Below, piece by piece: positions 1-10,749 of a stretch of 64,000 bases of DNA. A program made the position numbers and the translations under genes. The notes beneath the pieces were generated by a model, which was not told where the DNA came from, searched no databases, and saw only the letters and a program-made list of their open reading frames with translations. The stretch is from Falsirhodobacter halotolerans. GTDB taxonomy: Bacteria; Pseudomonadota; Alphaproteobacteria; Rhodobacterales; Rhodobacteraceae. The DNA is taken from NCBI RefSeq assembly GCF_022899245.1, contig NZ_JALJAZ010000001.1, positions 2,081,001-2,145,000 on the forward strand, written 5' to 3'. Each line of letters opens with the position of its first letter. Position 1 is the stretch's first letter.

Positions 1-33
1 GACGCCCTCCGCGCGCAAGTGGAACTTTCCCGC

Positions 34-62
34 TTGACGCCCCCCAAGGGGATATATATGTC
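34..62 (+). promoter_or_regulatory. Candidate sigma-70 promoter for tRNA-Tyr
   Basis: TTGACG at 34-39 is followed after 17 bases by TATGTC at 57-62, within an alternating AT stretch. The tRNA begins 11 bases after the -10 element, a normal start distance for a stable RNA gene. Inferred from consensus match only. Confidence 0.5.
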
Positions 63-73
63 CCGCCCTCAGT

Positions 74-157
74 GGGCGACGTGCTGCAAGGTGCGGCAGC
101 GGACTGTAACTCCGCCGAGGCGACTCATGCCTGGTTCGATTCCAGGGTCGCCCACCA
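74..157 (+). tRNA. tRNA-Tyr (anticodon GTA), class II
   Basis: A seven-base acceptor stem pairs GGGCGAC (74-80) with GTCGCCC (147-153), followed by discriminator A and an encoded CCA. The anticodon stem gcgga/tccgc encloses the loop ctGTAac. The T stem cctgg/ccagg encloses ttcgatt. The variable region can form a three-pair arm (gag/ctc), as expected for tyrosine tRNA. The D arm is short and fits only with a G-T pair, which is the weakest part of the fold. Confidence 0.85.
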
Positions 158-184
158 TCTTCCTGAAAACCCATGGTTTCCGAA

Positions 185-204
185 GGGCCTGCCGCAGCAG
201 GCCC
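185..204 (-). terminator. Terminator-like hairpin after the BASS transporter
   Basis: GGGCCTGC (185-192) and GCAGGCCC (197-204) form a perfect eight-pair stem with the loop cgca. It lies between the tRNA and the convergent transporter gene. Neither side has a long T run, so termination strength is uncertain. Confidence 0.45.
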
Positions 205-210
205 CCCGTG

Positions 211-1152
211 TCATGCCCGCGGATCGTCCTCAGTCTGCCGCGCCATGTAGTTGGCGAACAGCGCCCCCGAAATATTGTGCCACACGCTGAAGATGGCGCT
301 CGGCACCGCCGCCAGGGGCGAGAAGAAGGCCGTGGCCAGCGCCGCCCCCAGCCCCGAATTCTGCATCCCCACCTCGATCGCGATGGCCTTGCGTTTGGCC
401 AGGCTGAGGCCGAAGGCCCGCGCGGCAAAAAAGCCGACCATGTATCCCAGCCCGTTATGCAGCACGACCACGGCAAAGATCGTCAGGCCCGACTGGACGA
501 TCGCCCCCTTGGACGCCCCCACCACCGCCGCGACGATCAGCACGATGCCCGTCACGCTGACCAAAGGCAGCGCCGGAATCGCCGCCCGCACGAAGGAGGG
601 CAGCAGCTTCTGCGCCAGAAAGCCCAAGGCCAGCGGCAGCAGGACGACCTTGACGATCGACAGGAACATCGCGCCCGCGTTCACGGGAAGATACTCGCTG
701 GCCAGCATCAGGACGAGGAACGGCGTCACAAGGGGCGCCAGCAGCGTCGTGACGCTGGTGCAGGCCACCGACAGCGCGACGTCCCCTTTGGACAAATAGG
801 TCATGACGTTGCTGGACGTGCCGCCGGGGCAACACCCGACCAGGATGACCCCCGCCGCCACTTCGGGCGGCATCGGGATCAGCCTGGTCAGCAGCACCGC
901 CAGCAGCGGCATGATCAGGAACTGCGACAGCACGCCCACACCCACATCGAACGGACGCCGCGCCACCTCGCGGAAATCATCGGCCGAGATGGTCAGCCCC
1001 ATCCCGAACATGATGATCCCCAAAAGCGTGACGATCCATGGCGTCAGCTGGCGGAACGTGTCGGGCAGAAGAAAGCCCAGAACCGCGAACAGAACCACCC
1101 AGAACGCAAATGTCTTACCCACGAACGCCGATATCTTGGCAATTGACGACAT
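211..1152 (-). CDS. Bile acid:sodium symporter (BASS) family transporter
   Basis: A 313-residue polytopic inner-membrane protein with about nine to ten hydrophobic segments. It belongs to the SBF/BASS fold, which couples Na+ entry to uptake of organic anions such as bile acids, pantoate or keto acids. The family-typical motif [11 protein letters not shown] lies around residue 110 and [13 protein letters not shown] around residue 260. Both correspond to the crossed-helix Na+/substrate region. The start at 1152 is preferred over the ATG at 1164, because a GGGGGGAG ribosome-binding site lies directly before it. The gene stands alone, convergent with tRNA-Tyr, so nothing nearby indicates the substrate. 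Confidence 0.88.
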   Translation of the reverse strand: MSSIAKISAFVGKTFAFWVVLFAVLGFLLPDTFRQLTPWIVTLLGIIMFGMGLTISADDFREVARRPFDVGVGVLSQFLIMPLLAVLLTRLIPMPPEVAAGVILVGCCPGGTSSNVMTYLSKGDVALSVACTSVTTLLAPLVTPFLVLMLASEYLPVNAGAMFLSIVKVVLLPLALGFLAQKLLPSFVRAAIPALPLVSVTGIVLIVAAVVGASKGAIVQSGLTIFAVVVLHNGLGYMVGFFAARAFGLSLAKRKAIAIEVGMQNSGLGAALATAFFSPLAAVPSAIFSVWHNISGALFANYMARQTEDDPRA

Positions 1153-1281
1153 ATCTCCCCCCATATGCGCAACACTATTACGCGGCCATAGCGGGGCGGG
1201 GGAATGAGATCAAGGCGTGATCACGGACAAGGGCACGTCACCCGCCCGCCACAGCACCCCGCCCCGGGGCATCTGCGCTGT

Positions 1282-1309
1282 TTGTGCGGCCCCCGCAACA
1301 CCCTATAAG
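1282..1309 (+). promoter_or_regulatory. Candidate promoter for the glycosyltransferase-like gene
   Basis: TTGTGC (1282-1287), a 16-base spacer and TATAAG (1304-1309) lie about 32 bases before the ATG at 1342. The gene has a GGAGG ribosome-binding site. Match by eye only. Confidence 0.35.
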
Positions 1310-1341
1310 GGATACAGAATCACCCGACCCGGAGGCGTGAC

Positions 1342-2325
1342 ATGGCGCGTCAGAAGTTCAACATCCTCGCCATCGGTCAGGCCGGACGGCTGGAGCATGA
1401 GGCGATCATCCTCGCCACCTCGCTCCGTCTGGCCGACCCGAGCTTTCCCGGAACGCTGTTCATCGCCGAACCCCAGCCCGGCCCCCTGTGGCCCGAAGAC
1501 CCGCGGATGAGCCGCCAGACCCGCGCATGTCTTGAGGATCTGGGGGCCGAGATCCTGCCCTTCGACAATCAGGTCTTCGGCGCCGCCTATCCCAACGGCA
1601 ACAAGATCGAGGCCCTGTCCGCTCTGCCCGACAAGCCTTTCCTGTTTCTGGACACCGACACGATCGTCACCGGCAGCTTTTCCAAGGTGAAATTCGACTT
1701 CAAACGCCCCTCCGCCTCGATGAAGCGGGAAAACACCTGGCCGGTGGAGGAACTGTATGGCCCGACCGTGGGCCAGACGTGGCAGGCGCTTTACGACCAT
1801 TTCGGCATCCCCTTCCCCCCCACCGAAGATCCCGACGAGCCGCCCGATTACTGGCAACGCTATCTCTATTTCAACGCGGGCTGGTTCTTTCACAAAAGCC
1901 CCAAGGCGTTCGGCGCGAAGTTTCTGGAAATCGCCACGACCCTGTGGCGCGACCGCCCGGACCCCGTGGCCTTGCAGACGTTGGAACCGTGGCTGGATCA
2001 GGTGGCCCTGCCGCTGGTGATCGCGTCCTTGGGCGGGGGACGTCCGGGGCCGGAACTGGCGGGACTGGACGGCGATGTCACCTGCCACTGGCGCGTCCTG
2101 CCGCTGATGTTCGCGCGCGAAAGCGACGCGGCGGTGGACATGATGAAACGCGTCGCCGCCCAGAAGGACATTCGCCCGCGCCTGCAGAAATACGGCGCGG
2201 CGCGCAAGATGCTGTACGAAGGGGCGGGCGACAAGGTGCGCGCCATGTTCGACCGCGACGACCTGCCCCGCAAGGAGCAGGCCATCCGCAACCGCATCAA
2301 GCGCGAAGGGTTGTGGGCGCGGTAA
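1342..2325 (+). CDS. Glycosyltransferase-like hypothetical protein
   Basis: A 327-residue soluble protein with no signal peptide or membrane segment. FLFLDTDTIV, near residue 105, resembles the DxD metal/nucleotide-sugar signature of GT-A glycosyltransferases, with NGNKIEAL just before it and YFNAGWFF near residue 175. This layout recalls GT8-like enzymes. The C-terminal third is rich in Arg and Lys and may bind acidic surfaces. GGAGG lies eight bases before the ATG. It converges on the SIMPL gene with nine bases between stops. The donor and acceptor cannot be told from the sequence, and the enzymatic role is inferred from the motif alone. Confidence 0.6.
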   Translation: MARQKFNILAIGQAGRLEHEAIILATSLRLADPSFPGTLFIAEPQPGPLWPEDPRMSRQTRACLEDLGAEILPFDNQVFGAAYPNGNKIEALSALPDKPFLFLDTDTIVTGSFSKVKFDFKRPSASMKRENTWPVEELYGPTVGQTWQALYDHFGIPFPPTEDPDEPPDYWQRYLYFNAGWFFHKSPKAFGAKFLEIATTLWRDRPDPVALQTLEPWLDQVALPLVIASLGGGRPGPELAGLDGDVTCHWRVLPLMFARESDAAVDMMKRVAAQKDIRPRLQKYGAARKMLYEGAGDKVRAMFDRDDLPRKEQAIRNRIKREGLWAR

Positions 2326-2334
2326 CCGCCGCGA

Positions 2335-3039
2335 TCAGTTGCCGGGGCCGCCTTCCCGCTTCATCTCGTCGATCTCGAACACGATGGTCACCTGCGCATC
2401 GCGGGTGATCTCGCCCGCCGAAACGGGGGTCGAGGCCGCCTCCGCCGCCATGCGATACATCGGCATCGGCACCGACACGTTGCCCCCTTCGCTGATCCGC
2501 TCGATATTGCCCAGACGGACGCCGGCCGCCTCGGTCATCAGCTGCGCCCGCTCCACCGCGTCGGCCACGGCGCGCTTGCGGGCTTCGTCCATCGCGGGTT
2601 TCGGGTCGGCCAGATCGAAGGCGATCCCGTTCAGCGTGTTGGCCCCGTCGGCCACGGCGGCATCCAGCACACCGCCCAGACCGTCCAGCTGGCGCACCTT
2701 GACGGTGACCATGTTCTCGGCGGTGTAGCCGTCGATCCGGCGGGCCTGGTTTTCACCCTCGGCCCAGTTGGGGTTGAGTTGCAGGCCGGTGGTCTGCACA
2801 TCCGCCTCGGCAATTCCGGCACCGGTCAGACGCTCCATCACGCGGGTCAGTTCGGCGGCATTCGCCTCCATCGCCGCCTGGGCGGTGTCGCCTTGGGAGG
2901 TGACGCCCAGGGTGACCGTCGCCATGTCGGGCGCGATGGACACCTGTCCCTGCCCCGTCACCTCGATCTTGCCATCGGCCAGGGCGGCCATCGGCAATGT
3001 CAGGGCCGTTCCCAATACGCAGGCTTTCAACAGTTTCAT
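2335..3039 (-). CDS. SIMPL-domain (DUF541) periplasmic protein
   Basis: A 234-residue protein with a clear Sec signal peptide that probably ends after LPMAALA near residue 21. The mature part carries the SIMPL/DUF541 pattern: GKIEVTGQGQVSIAPDMATV at the start, Ala-rich helices, TTGLQLNPNW, and DEARKRAVADAVERAQLM toward the end. Family members are secreted or outer-membrane-associated proteins of uncertain function, some linked to oxidative stress. AGGAGG lies just before the ATG, and TATATA about 40 bases upstream may be a -10 element. It is divergent from the large proline-rich gene. Confidence 0.85.
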   Translation of the reverse strand: MKLLKACVLGTALTLPMAALADGKIEVTGQGQVSIAPDMATVTLGVTSQGDTAQAAMEANAAELTRVMERLTGAGIAEADVQTTGLQLNPNWAEGENQARRIDGYTAENMVTVKVRQLDGLGGVLDAAVADGANTLNGIAFDLADPKPAMDEARKRAVADAVERAQLMTEAAGVRLGNIERISEGGNVSVPMPMYRMAAEAASTPVSAGEITRDAQVTIVFEIDEMKREGGPGN

Positions 3040-3190
3040 GGATCCTCCTTGGCATTCCAGACGCAGACTCGCGATATATAGCGTAAATTTGCCAGCGGTC
3101 GGGGTTCTCCTTCCTTTCGGCGGAAAGCTGCTTTAGAGTTTTGGCAAAACGGGGGCTAACCCCGATCCCCAGAGCAGTGTGTCCCCTCCG

Positions 3191-5632
<2,442 letters not shown>

Positions 5633-5633
5633 G

Positions 5634-5665
5634 AAAAGGCCGCCTCCTTTCGGAGACGGCCTTTT
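5634..5665. terminator. Bidirectional rho-independent terminator
   Basis: AAAAGGCCG-C-CTCC pairs with GGAG-A-CGGCCTTTT with one mismatch and a tttc loop. A-run and T-run flanks serve both strands. It separates the rightward proline-rich gene from the leftward carD. Confidence 0.85.
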
Positions 5666-5683
5666 ACGTCACACCGATCTTGA

Positions 5684-6193
5684 TCAGGCCGCGCGGTTCG
5701 TCAGAACCTCGCCCACCTGCCGCTGCGCGCCCGCTTCGTCCGTGCCGGACACCGCCGCGACCTCACGGGTCAACCGCTCCAGCGCCGATTCATACAGCTG
5801 ACGTTCGGAATAGGACTGCTCGCGCTGATCGTCCGAACGGTGCAGGTCGCGCACCACCTCGGCGATCGACATCAGATCGCCCGAGTTGATCTTCTGTTCG
5901 TATTCCTGCGCGCGGCGCGACCACATGGCGCGCTTGACCCGCGCCTTGCCCTTCAGCGTATCCAGCGCCTTGGCCACCACATCGGGGGCCGAGAGCGACC
6001 GCATCCCGATCTCGGTGGCCTTGTGGGTGGGCACGCGCAGGGTCATCTTGTCCTTCTCGAACGACACGACGAAGAGTTCGAGCTTCAGCCCCGCGATCTC
6101 CTGCTCCTCGATCGAGATGATCTTGCCCACGCCATGCGCGGGATAGACGACGAAATCATCGGGACGGAATTCGGGCTTCTTGGCTTTGGTCAT
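5684..6193 (-). CDS. carD: CarD/CdnL family transcription regulator
   Basis: A 169-residue protein that binds RNA polymerase beta and stabilises open complexes, notably at rRNA promoters. The N-terminal RNAP-interaction domain starts FRPDDFVVYPAHGVGKI and continues through EKDKMTLRVPTHKA. The C-terminal helical DNA-binding part includes RAMWSRRAQEYEQKINSGDL. Length fits the family. The start MTKAKKPEF at 6193 is supported by AGGAAA six bases upstream; an in-frame upstream extension lacks such support. It is the last gene of the leftward S4/fdxA/carD group but has its own strong promoter candidate. Confidence 0.93.
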   Translation of the reverse strand: MTKAKKPEFRPDDFVVYPAHGVGKIISIEEQEIAGLKLELFVVSFEKDKMTLRVPTHKATEIGMRSLSAPDVVAKALDTLKGKARVKRAMWSRRAQEYEQKINSGDLMSIAEVVRDLHRSDDQREQSYSERQLYESALERLTREVAAVSGTDEAGAQRQVGEVLTNRAA

Positions 6194-6334
6194 GCGTTTC
6201 CTCGACACTCGCCCGCCAACGACATCCCCTCCCGACAGCAAGGCTTCGGGGGGAGAGATGGAATGTCGATGGAAAACGGGCCTTTTTCACCATGAGGCGT
6301 CTGAAAGGCGCCCCGGACATCAGATCTTGCCCAA

Positions 6335-6363
6335 GGTATACCACAGAATTCGGGCGATTCCAA
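6335..6363 (-). promoter_or_regulatory. Candidate sigma-70 promoter for carD
   Basis: On the minus strand TTGGAA (6363-6358) and TATACC (6340-6335) are separated by exactly 17 bases. Predicted transcription starts near 6328, giving a leader of about 135 bases before the carD ATG. This is one of the best sigma-70 matches in the window. Confidence 0.6.
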
Positions 6364-6381
6364 CATCCCCGCCGCGGAGGG

Positions 6382-6720
6382 TCAGTTGCCCTCGCCCGGT
6401 GCGGGATCGAAGTATTTCTCCAGCTTGCCCGCCTCGCCGTCCCGCGCCTCGTGATCGGGCAGCGCGTCGCGCTTTTGGGTGATGACGGGCCACTGCTCGG
6501 CATACTTGCGGTTGAACTCCACCCATTTCTCCATGTCCGGCTCGGTGTCGGGGCGGATCGCATCGGCGGGGCATTCGGGTTCGCACACGCCGCAATCGAT
6601 GCATTCGTCGGGATGGATGACCAGCGTGTTCACACCCTCATAGAAGCAGTCGACCGGACACACCTCGACACAATCGGTGTATTTGCAGGCGATGCAGTTG
6701 TCGGTGACGACATAGGTCAT
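6382..6720 (-). CDS. fdxA: FdxA-type 7Fe ferredoxin
   Basis: A 112-residue cytoplasmic electron carrier. [14 protein letters not shown] supplies ligands for one cluster, and [12 protein letters not shown] supplies the second. This is the mixed [3Fe-4S]/[4Fe-4S] arrangement of FdxA ferredoxins. The C-terminal 50 residues form the extra helix region usual in this group ([16 protein letters not shown]). The start MTYVVTDNC at 6720 matches the family, whereas the in-frame upstream extension does not. It sits between the S4 protein and carD on the same strand. Confidence 0.95.
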   Translation of the reverse strand: MTYVVTDNCIACKYTDCVEVCPVDCFYEGVNTLVIHPDECIDCGVCEPECPADAIRPDTEPDMEKWVEFNRKYAEQWPVITQKRDALPDHEARDGEAGKLEKYFDPAPGEGN

Positions 6721-6833
6721 GGCAAGGCTCCGGCGGGATGATCGCCGCGACATTTATGCCGGTCGGGGCCAAAGGGCAAGGCGGGCCGGGCGGGAAAGAC
6801 GACCTTACAGGCCAGAGCCCCGGGGGCGGAACA

Positions 6834-7133
6834 TCAATCCGACAACGCGTCGGGCGGTGGAACGGCGTTCAGGTCCAGATACAGGCCCTGGGCCTCGGAT
6901 GCCGGGCCGCGCCGTTCGGCCAGACCCATCACCCGCACCACCCGAATCCGGTTGCCCTGAGGGAAGGTCAGCGTGTCCCCCTGCCCCACATGGGCCGAGG
7001 GTTTGGACGCCTTTTGCCCGTTGATGCGGACATGCCGCGCCGTGATCACGGCAAGGGCCAGGCTGCGCGTCTTGAAGAACCGCGCCTGGACCAGCCATTT
7101 GTCCAGGCGCGTGGTCGGACGGTCGCCGATCAA
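6834..7133 (-). CDS. S4-domain RNA-binding protein (HslR/Hsp15-like)
   Basis: A 99-residue protein. The S4 RNA-binding motif runs RLDKWLVQARFFKTRSLA to RHVRINGQKASKPS, near residues 8-40. The family includes Hsp15, which rescues stalled 50S-nascent chain complexes. The likely start is a TTG at 7133-7131 overlapping the helicase stop codon (TTGA), which gives the domain its usual short N-terminus. No ATG or GTG lies in a suitable place, and a longer in-frame extension would read through the helicase's charged tail. The weak purine tract AAAAAGGG precedes it. Translation is probably coupled to the helicase. The start is inferred. Confidence 0.82.
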   Translation of the reverse strand: MIGDRPTTRLDKWLVQARFFKTRSLALAVITARHVRINGQKASKPSAHVGQGDTLTFPQGNRIRVVRVMGLAERRGPASEAQGLYLDLNAVPPPDALSD

Positions 7134-9865
7134 CCCTTTTTCAGCGCGGCCAGAACCGCGAAGGGGTTGTCGGGATCGATCTTGGCGGGCCGCTCGGGGC
7201 GCGCTTCGAACTGACGGGGCTTGTCCTTGCGGTCCCCCCGGTCCGGTCGGTTGCCCTTGGGCTTGCCGCCGTCCTTGCGCGGGGCGCGGTCGCCGTCCTT
7301 CTTCGGCGGGCGATTGCCCTGCGGGCGTTCGGGCCGCGGGGCGGGATCGCGACGGCGGGGCGCCCATGTGAAGATATAGAACGCCTCCATCTCGGGGGCG
7401 GCCTCCTCCTCGGGGGCGGCACCGGCGGTCTCCTCCTCCGGGATCGGGTTTGCGGGGGCCTCGGGATCGGTCGCGACCGGCGGGGTCGTGCGGGTCTTGG
7501 CACGTTCGCCCTTTTCGGCCTTGTAGCCGAGACCGCCCATCAGGTCGGCGAACTGGTCCAGCGTCATGCCGGTGATCGACAGCATGTCCGGCGTCGCCTC
7601 GAACCCGGCGCGGCTGTCATGGTTGCGCAGAAGATCGGCCAGACGTTCCAGCATGTCGATGCGGATCGCCCGCGCCCCGGCGGGGTGATAGCCGGCCAGC
7701 ATGTAATGCTCGCGCGGGACGCCCTCGACATTGGGGATCGTGACCAGACCGGGGGGCGGGCTTTCGGGAAACTCGTTCAGACCCTTGGACAGCGACCACA
7801 GCACCAGACGCAGGCGCGTCGGCGCGGGTTTCAGCATCAGGGGCAGGAACACCGTGAACTGCCCGAACCGCACGCCATGCTTGCGCAGGGCAGAGCGCGC
7901 CTCCTGGTCCAGCGCCTTCACCTCGGCGGCGATGCCGTCGCGGGGCAGGACGCCCAAACCTTCGACCAGGCGGAAGGCGAACCCGCGGGCAAGGCCCGTC
8001 AGCGTCTCGTCCCGGCCCATGTTCGTCAGCGGTTCGAACAGGGCCGCCACGCGGCGGTCGATGAAGTGCTGCAGGCGACGCTTGACCTTCTCGGTCACGT
8101 CATGGCCCGCTTCCTCGTCCACGAAGGCCTCCACCTGCGGCTTCAAGGGGTCGCTGCCCGCGACCAGCTTGCCCACCGCCTGATCGCCCCACATCAGGCC
8201 ACCCTGTTCGGTGAAGTCCATCTCGGTATCCGGCGCGTTATAGAAACGATCCGCCCGCAGGTGGAACTCCGGCCGCAGCGCCTGATAGGCGGCCTGCGCC
8301 AGCGTCTTCGCCTCGTCCGGGGAGCTGGACGCATCCTGACGGAAACGGAACCCCTCAAGTCGGCCGACGAATTCGCCTTCGACCGTCACTTCGCCTTTGT
8401 CGTTCACCTCGGCCACGAGGGTCTCCTTCTGTTTCAACCGGCGCATCAGCACGGATGTGCGCCGATCGACAAATCGTTGGGTCAACTGCGCATGCAGCGC
8501 ATCCGACAGCCGATCTTCTACCGCGCGAGTCTCCTCCCGCCAATGGGATTCGTTCTCCACCCAGCCCTTGCGCTGCGCGACATAGGTCCAGGTGCGAATA
8601 TAAGCCAACCTGCGCGAGAGGGTGTCAATATCCCCCTGCACCCGATCGATGCGACCGATTACCCCGGCCAGCCAGTCCTGCGGCACACGCCCCCCCTGCA
8701 GAAAGCCGAAGATCTTCGACAGCAGGCTGGTATGTTCGCCGCCCGATTTGCCCCGGAAATCGGGCACGCAGCACACATCCCACAACAGGCGCACCGCCTG
8801 CGGGCTGCGGACGCGGTCGGCGATCTCCGGCATGGCGACCAGCGCCTTCAGCGCGTGCAGATCGTCCGCCTCGCGCGTGCGGGTCAGCCACGGGTTCTGG
8901 GTGGAGGCCTCAAGGCTGGCGATCAGCCGGTCCACGGTGCCGAACTCCAGCGCCTCGTTGCGCCATTGCAGCTTGCGGATGGGGGCGAAGCGGCTGTCCT
9001 CGATGGCGGCCACCACCTCCGGCTCCAGCGGTCCCGCCTCGCCCGTGACGCCGAAGGTGCCGGGTTCGGTGTGCCGCCCCGCGCGCCCCGCGATCTGCGC
9101 AAGTTCGTGCGGGAACAGGGGGCGCATCCGGCGGCCGTCGAACTTTTCCGTGGCCGAAAACGCCACATGCTTCACGTCGAGGTTGAGCCCCATGCCGATG
9201 GCGTCCGTCGCCACCAGATAATCCACGTCCCCGTTCTGATAAAGATCGACCTGCGCGTTGCGCGTGCGGGGCGACAGTGCGCCCATCACCACCGCGCACC
9301 CGCCCTTGGTGCGGCGGATCAGTTCGGCGATGGCATAGACGTTGTCCACCGAAAACCCGACGATGGCGCTGCGCGGCGGCATCCGGCTGATCTTCTTCGA
9401 CCCGGTATAGGTCAGGGTGGAAAACCGGTCCCGCCGCAGAAACTCCACCCCCGGCACCAGACCGGCGATCGCCCCGCGCATCACCTCCGACCCCAGGAAC
9501 AGCGTCTCGTGCAGGCCGCGGGCGCGCAGCAGGCGGTCGGTGAAGACATGGCCGCGTTCGGGATCGCCGCACACCTGAATTTCGTCGATGGCGACGAAAT
9601 CGGCGCCGATGTCCATCGGCATCGCCTCCACCGTGCAGACCCAATACTGGGTCCGTTCGGGAACGATGCGCTCCTCCCCCGTCACCAGCGCCACGACCGA
9701 GGGGCCACGTTGCGCGACGATGCGGTCATAGACCTCGCGCGCCAGAAGGCGCAGCGGCAGGCCGATGACACCGGTGCGGTGGCCCAGCATCCGCTGGATG
9801 GCGTAATGGGTCTTGCCGGTGTTGGTCGGCCCAAGGACCGCCGTGACCCGCCCGTTCTGACGCAT
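7130..9865 (-). CDS. SUV3-like DEAD/H-box RNA helicase
   Basis: A 911-residue superfamily 2 helicase. Walker A GPTNTGKT is at about residues 12-19 and the Walker B variant DEIQ at about 93. Motif V-like ATDAIGMGLN and motif VI QIAGRAGR follow. This set is typical of the SUV3 family, whose mitochondrial members unwind RNA for the degradosome; alphaproteobacterial homologues are their bacterial relatives. The last 130 residues are low-complexity: an acidic Glu/Ala patch, then Arg/Lys/Gly/Asp/Pro-rich sequence (such as RGDRKDKPRQ), which probably contacts RNA. The TPR gene ends five bases upstream and an S4 RNA-binding protein overlaps downstream, consistent with RNA metabolism. Confidence 0.88.
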   Translation of the reverse strand: MRQNGRVTAVLGPTNTGKTHYAIQRMLGHRTGVIGLPLRLLAREVYDRIVAQRGPSVVALVTGEERIVPERTQYWVCTVEAMPMDIGADFVAIDEIQVCGDPERGHVFTDRLLRARGLHETLFLGSEVMRGAIAGLVPGVEFLRRDRFSTLTYTGSKKISRMPPRSAIVGFSVDNVYAIAELIRRTKGGCAVVMGALSPRTRNAQVDLYQNGDVDYLVATDAIGMGLNLDVKHVAFSATEKFDGRRMRPLFPHELAQIAGRAGRHTEPGTFGVTGEAGPLEPEVVAAIEDSRFAPIRKLQWRNEALEFGTVDRLIASLEASTQNPWLTRTREADDLHALKALVAMPEIADRVRSPQAVRLLWDVCCVPDFRGKSGGEHTSLLSKIFGFLQGGRVPQDWLAGVIGRIDRVQGDIDTLSRRLAYIRTWTYVAQRKGWVENESHWREETRAVEDRLSDALHAQLTQRFVDRRTSVLMRRLKQKETLVAEVNDKGEVTVEGEFVGRLEGFRFRQDASSSPDEAKTLAQAAYQALRPEFHLRADRFYNAPDTEMDFTEQGGLMWGDQAVGKLVAGSDPLKPQVEAFVDEEAGHDVTEKVKRRLQHFIDRRVAALFEPLTNMGRDETLTGLARGFAFRLVEGLGVLPRDGIAAEVKALDQEARSALRKHGVRFGQFTVFLPLMLKPAPTRLRLVLWSLSKGLNEFPESPPPGLVTIPNVEGVPREHYMLAGYHPAGARAIRIDMLERLADLLRNHDSRAGFEATPDMLSITGMTLDQFADLMGGLGYKAEKGERAKTRTTPPVATDPEAPANPIPEEETAGAAPEEEAAPEMEAFYIFTWAPRRRDPAPRPERPQGNRPPKKDGDRAPRKDGGKPKGNRPDRGDRKDKPRQFEARPERPAKIDPDNPFAVLAALKKG

Positions 9866-9870
9866 CTGTC

Positions 9871-10413
9871 TTAAATCTCCGGACCGTCGGTGGTGGCGCG
9901 CAGCCGGTCGATACCGGCCTGCGCCTCGGTCGCATTGGGGTGGATGGTCAGGATCAACTCATAGGCGTCGATGGCCTGTTCGGGGCGGTTCATGTCTTCC
10001 ATCATCACGGCCAGTCCCAGAATGGCCCCGAAATGGCGGGGGTCGAGGATCAGCGCCCGCCGCAGGTCGGCCAGCGCGGGGCCGGTCTGGCCCAGTTGCG
10101 CCAGCGCAAGGGCCTTCATGCTCCACCCTTCGGCAAAGTCGGGCGCGTGATCGGTCAGCGCGGTCAGGTGCGGCAACGCCCCGCCCGGATCGCCCAGATC
10201 CAGCGCCGCGCGCCCGCGTTCCAACAGCAGATCCATCGCGGCCGAGCCGGAGCGGGACCATTCAGCCTCCACCTCGGCCTGAAGGCGCGGGGCGTCTTCG
10301 GGGGGGGCCGTGCGCAGCGCGTCGTAAAGATCGTCCAGCGGCGCGGCCCCCACGGGGGCGGCGGCCAGACATACCGCCAGCGAAAGGTGGAAAATCGGAT
10401 TGCGCGCGTTCAT
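9871..10413 (-). CDS. Exported tetratricopeptide-repeat protein
   Basis: A 180-residue protein with a signal peptide (HLSLAVCLAAAPVGAAP, cleavage near residue 24). Two to three TPR units follow, for example LLLERGRAALDLGDPGGALP, AEGWSMKALALAQLGQTGPA and ILGLAVMMEDMNRPEQAIDA. Such repeats mediate protein contacts, here probably in the periplasm. It ends five bases before the helicase start, so the two are probably cotranscribed. It is divergent from the SCP2-like gene with only 51 bases between starts. Its partner is unknown. Confidence 0.82.
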   Translation of the reverse strand: MNARNPIFHLSLAVCLAAAPVGAAPLDDLYDALRTAPPEDAPRLQAEVEAEWSRSGSAAMDLLLERGRAALDLGDPGGALPHLTALTDHAPDFAEGWSMKALALAQLGQTGPALADLRRALILDPRHFGAILGLAVMMEDMNRPEQAIDAYELILTIHPNATEAQAGIDRLRATTDGPEI

Positions 10414-10464
10414 ATTCCCAAGGTAACGCCGAATGTGGAAATTACCAGACGGGGGAATGCGCGC

Positions 10465-10749
10465 ATGGCACGGGTGATCGACAAGGCGGTGGACCGTCTG
10501 GGCGCACGGCTGGCCTCGTTCGACGGCACGGCGAAATTCGTGGTGCTGGGCGAAGGGACGATCCTGGCCGACGCCACCGGCGTGCGGGAGGGCGAGGGCC
10601 CGGCGGAGGTCACCCTGACCGCCAGCGCCGACGATTTCCGCGCGCTTCTGGAAGGGCGGCTGAAGCCCGCCACCGCCTTCATGACCGGACGGCTGAAGGT
10701 GGACGGCCCGATGCCCGCCGCCATGCGTCTGGGGCAGGCGCTGAGTTGA
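10465..10749 (+). CDS. SCP2 sterol-binding-domain-like small protein
   Basis: A 94-residue protein that fits the SCP2 lipid-binding fold. A strand FDGTAKFVVLGEGTILAD is followed by VTLTASADDFRALLEGRLKP, and the close is AFMTGRLKVDGPMPAAMRLG. The last two elements form the signature of small bacterial SCP2-like proteins that bind hydrophobic ligands. GGGGGAA lies 9-10 bases before the ATG. The stop overlaps the TTG start of the lysophospholipase-like gene. Pairing with a lipase suggests a fatty-acid or lipid carrier role, which is inference. Confidence 0.8.
   Translation: MARVIDKAVDRLGARLASFDGTAKFVVLGEGTILADATGVREGEGPAEVTLTASADDFRALLEGRLKPATAFMTGRLKVDGPMPAAMRLGQALS

Noticed and set aside
7619-9874. 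751-codon open frame on the plus strand
   Set aside because: It lies wholly antisense to the SUV3-like helicase, whose motifs are unambiguous. Its composition is His/Gln/Arg-rich and no motif was recognised.
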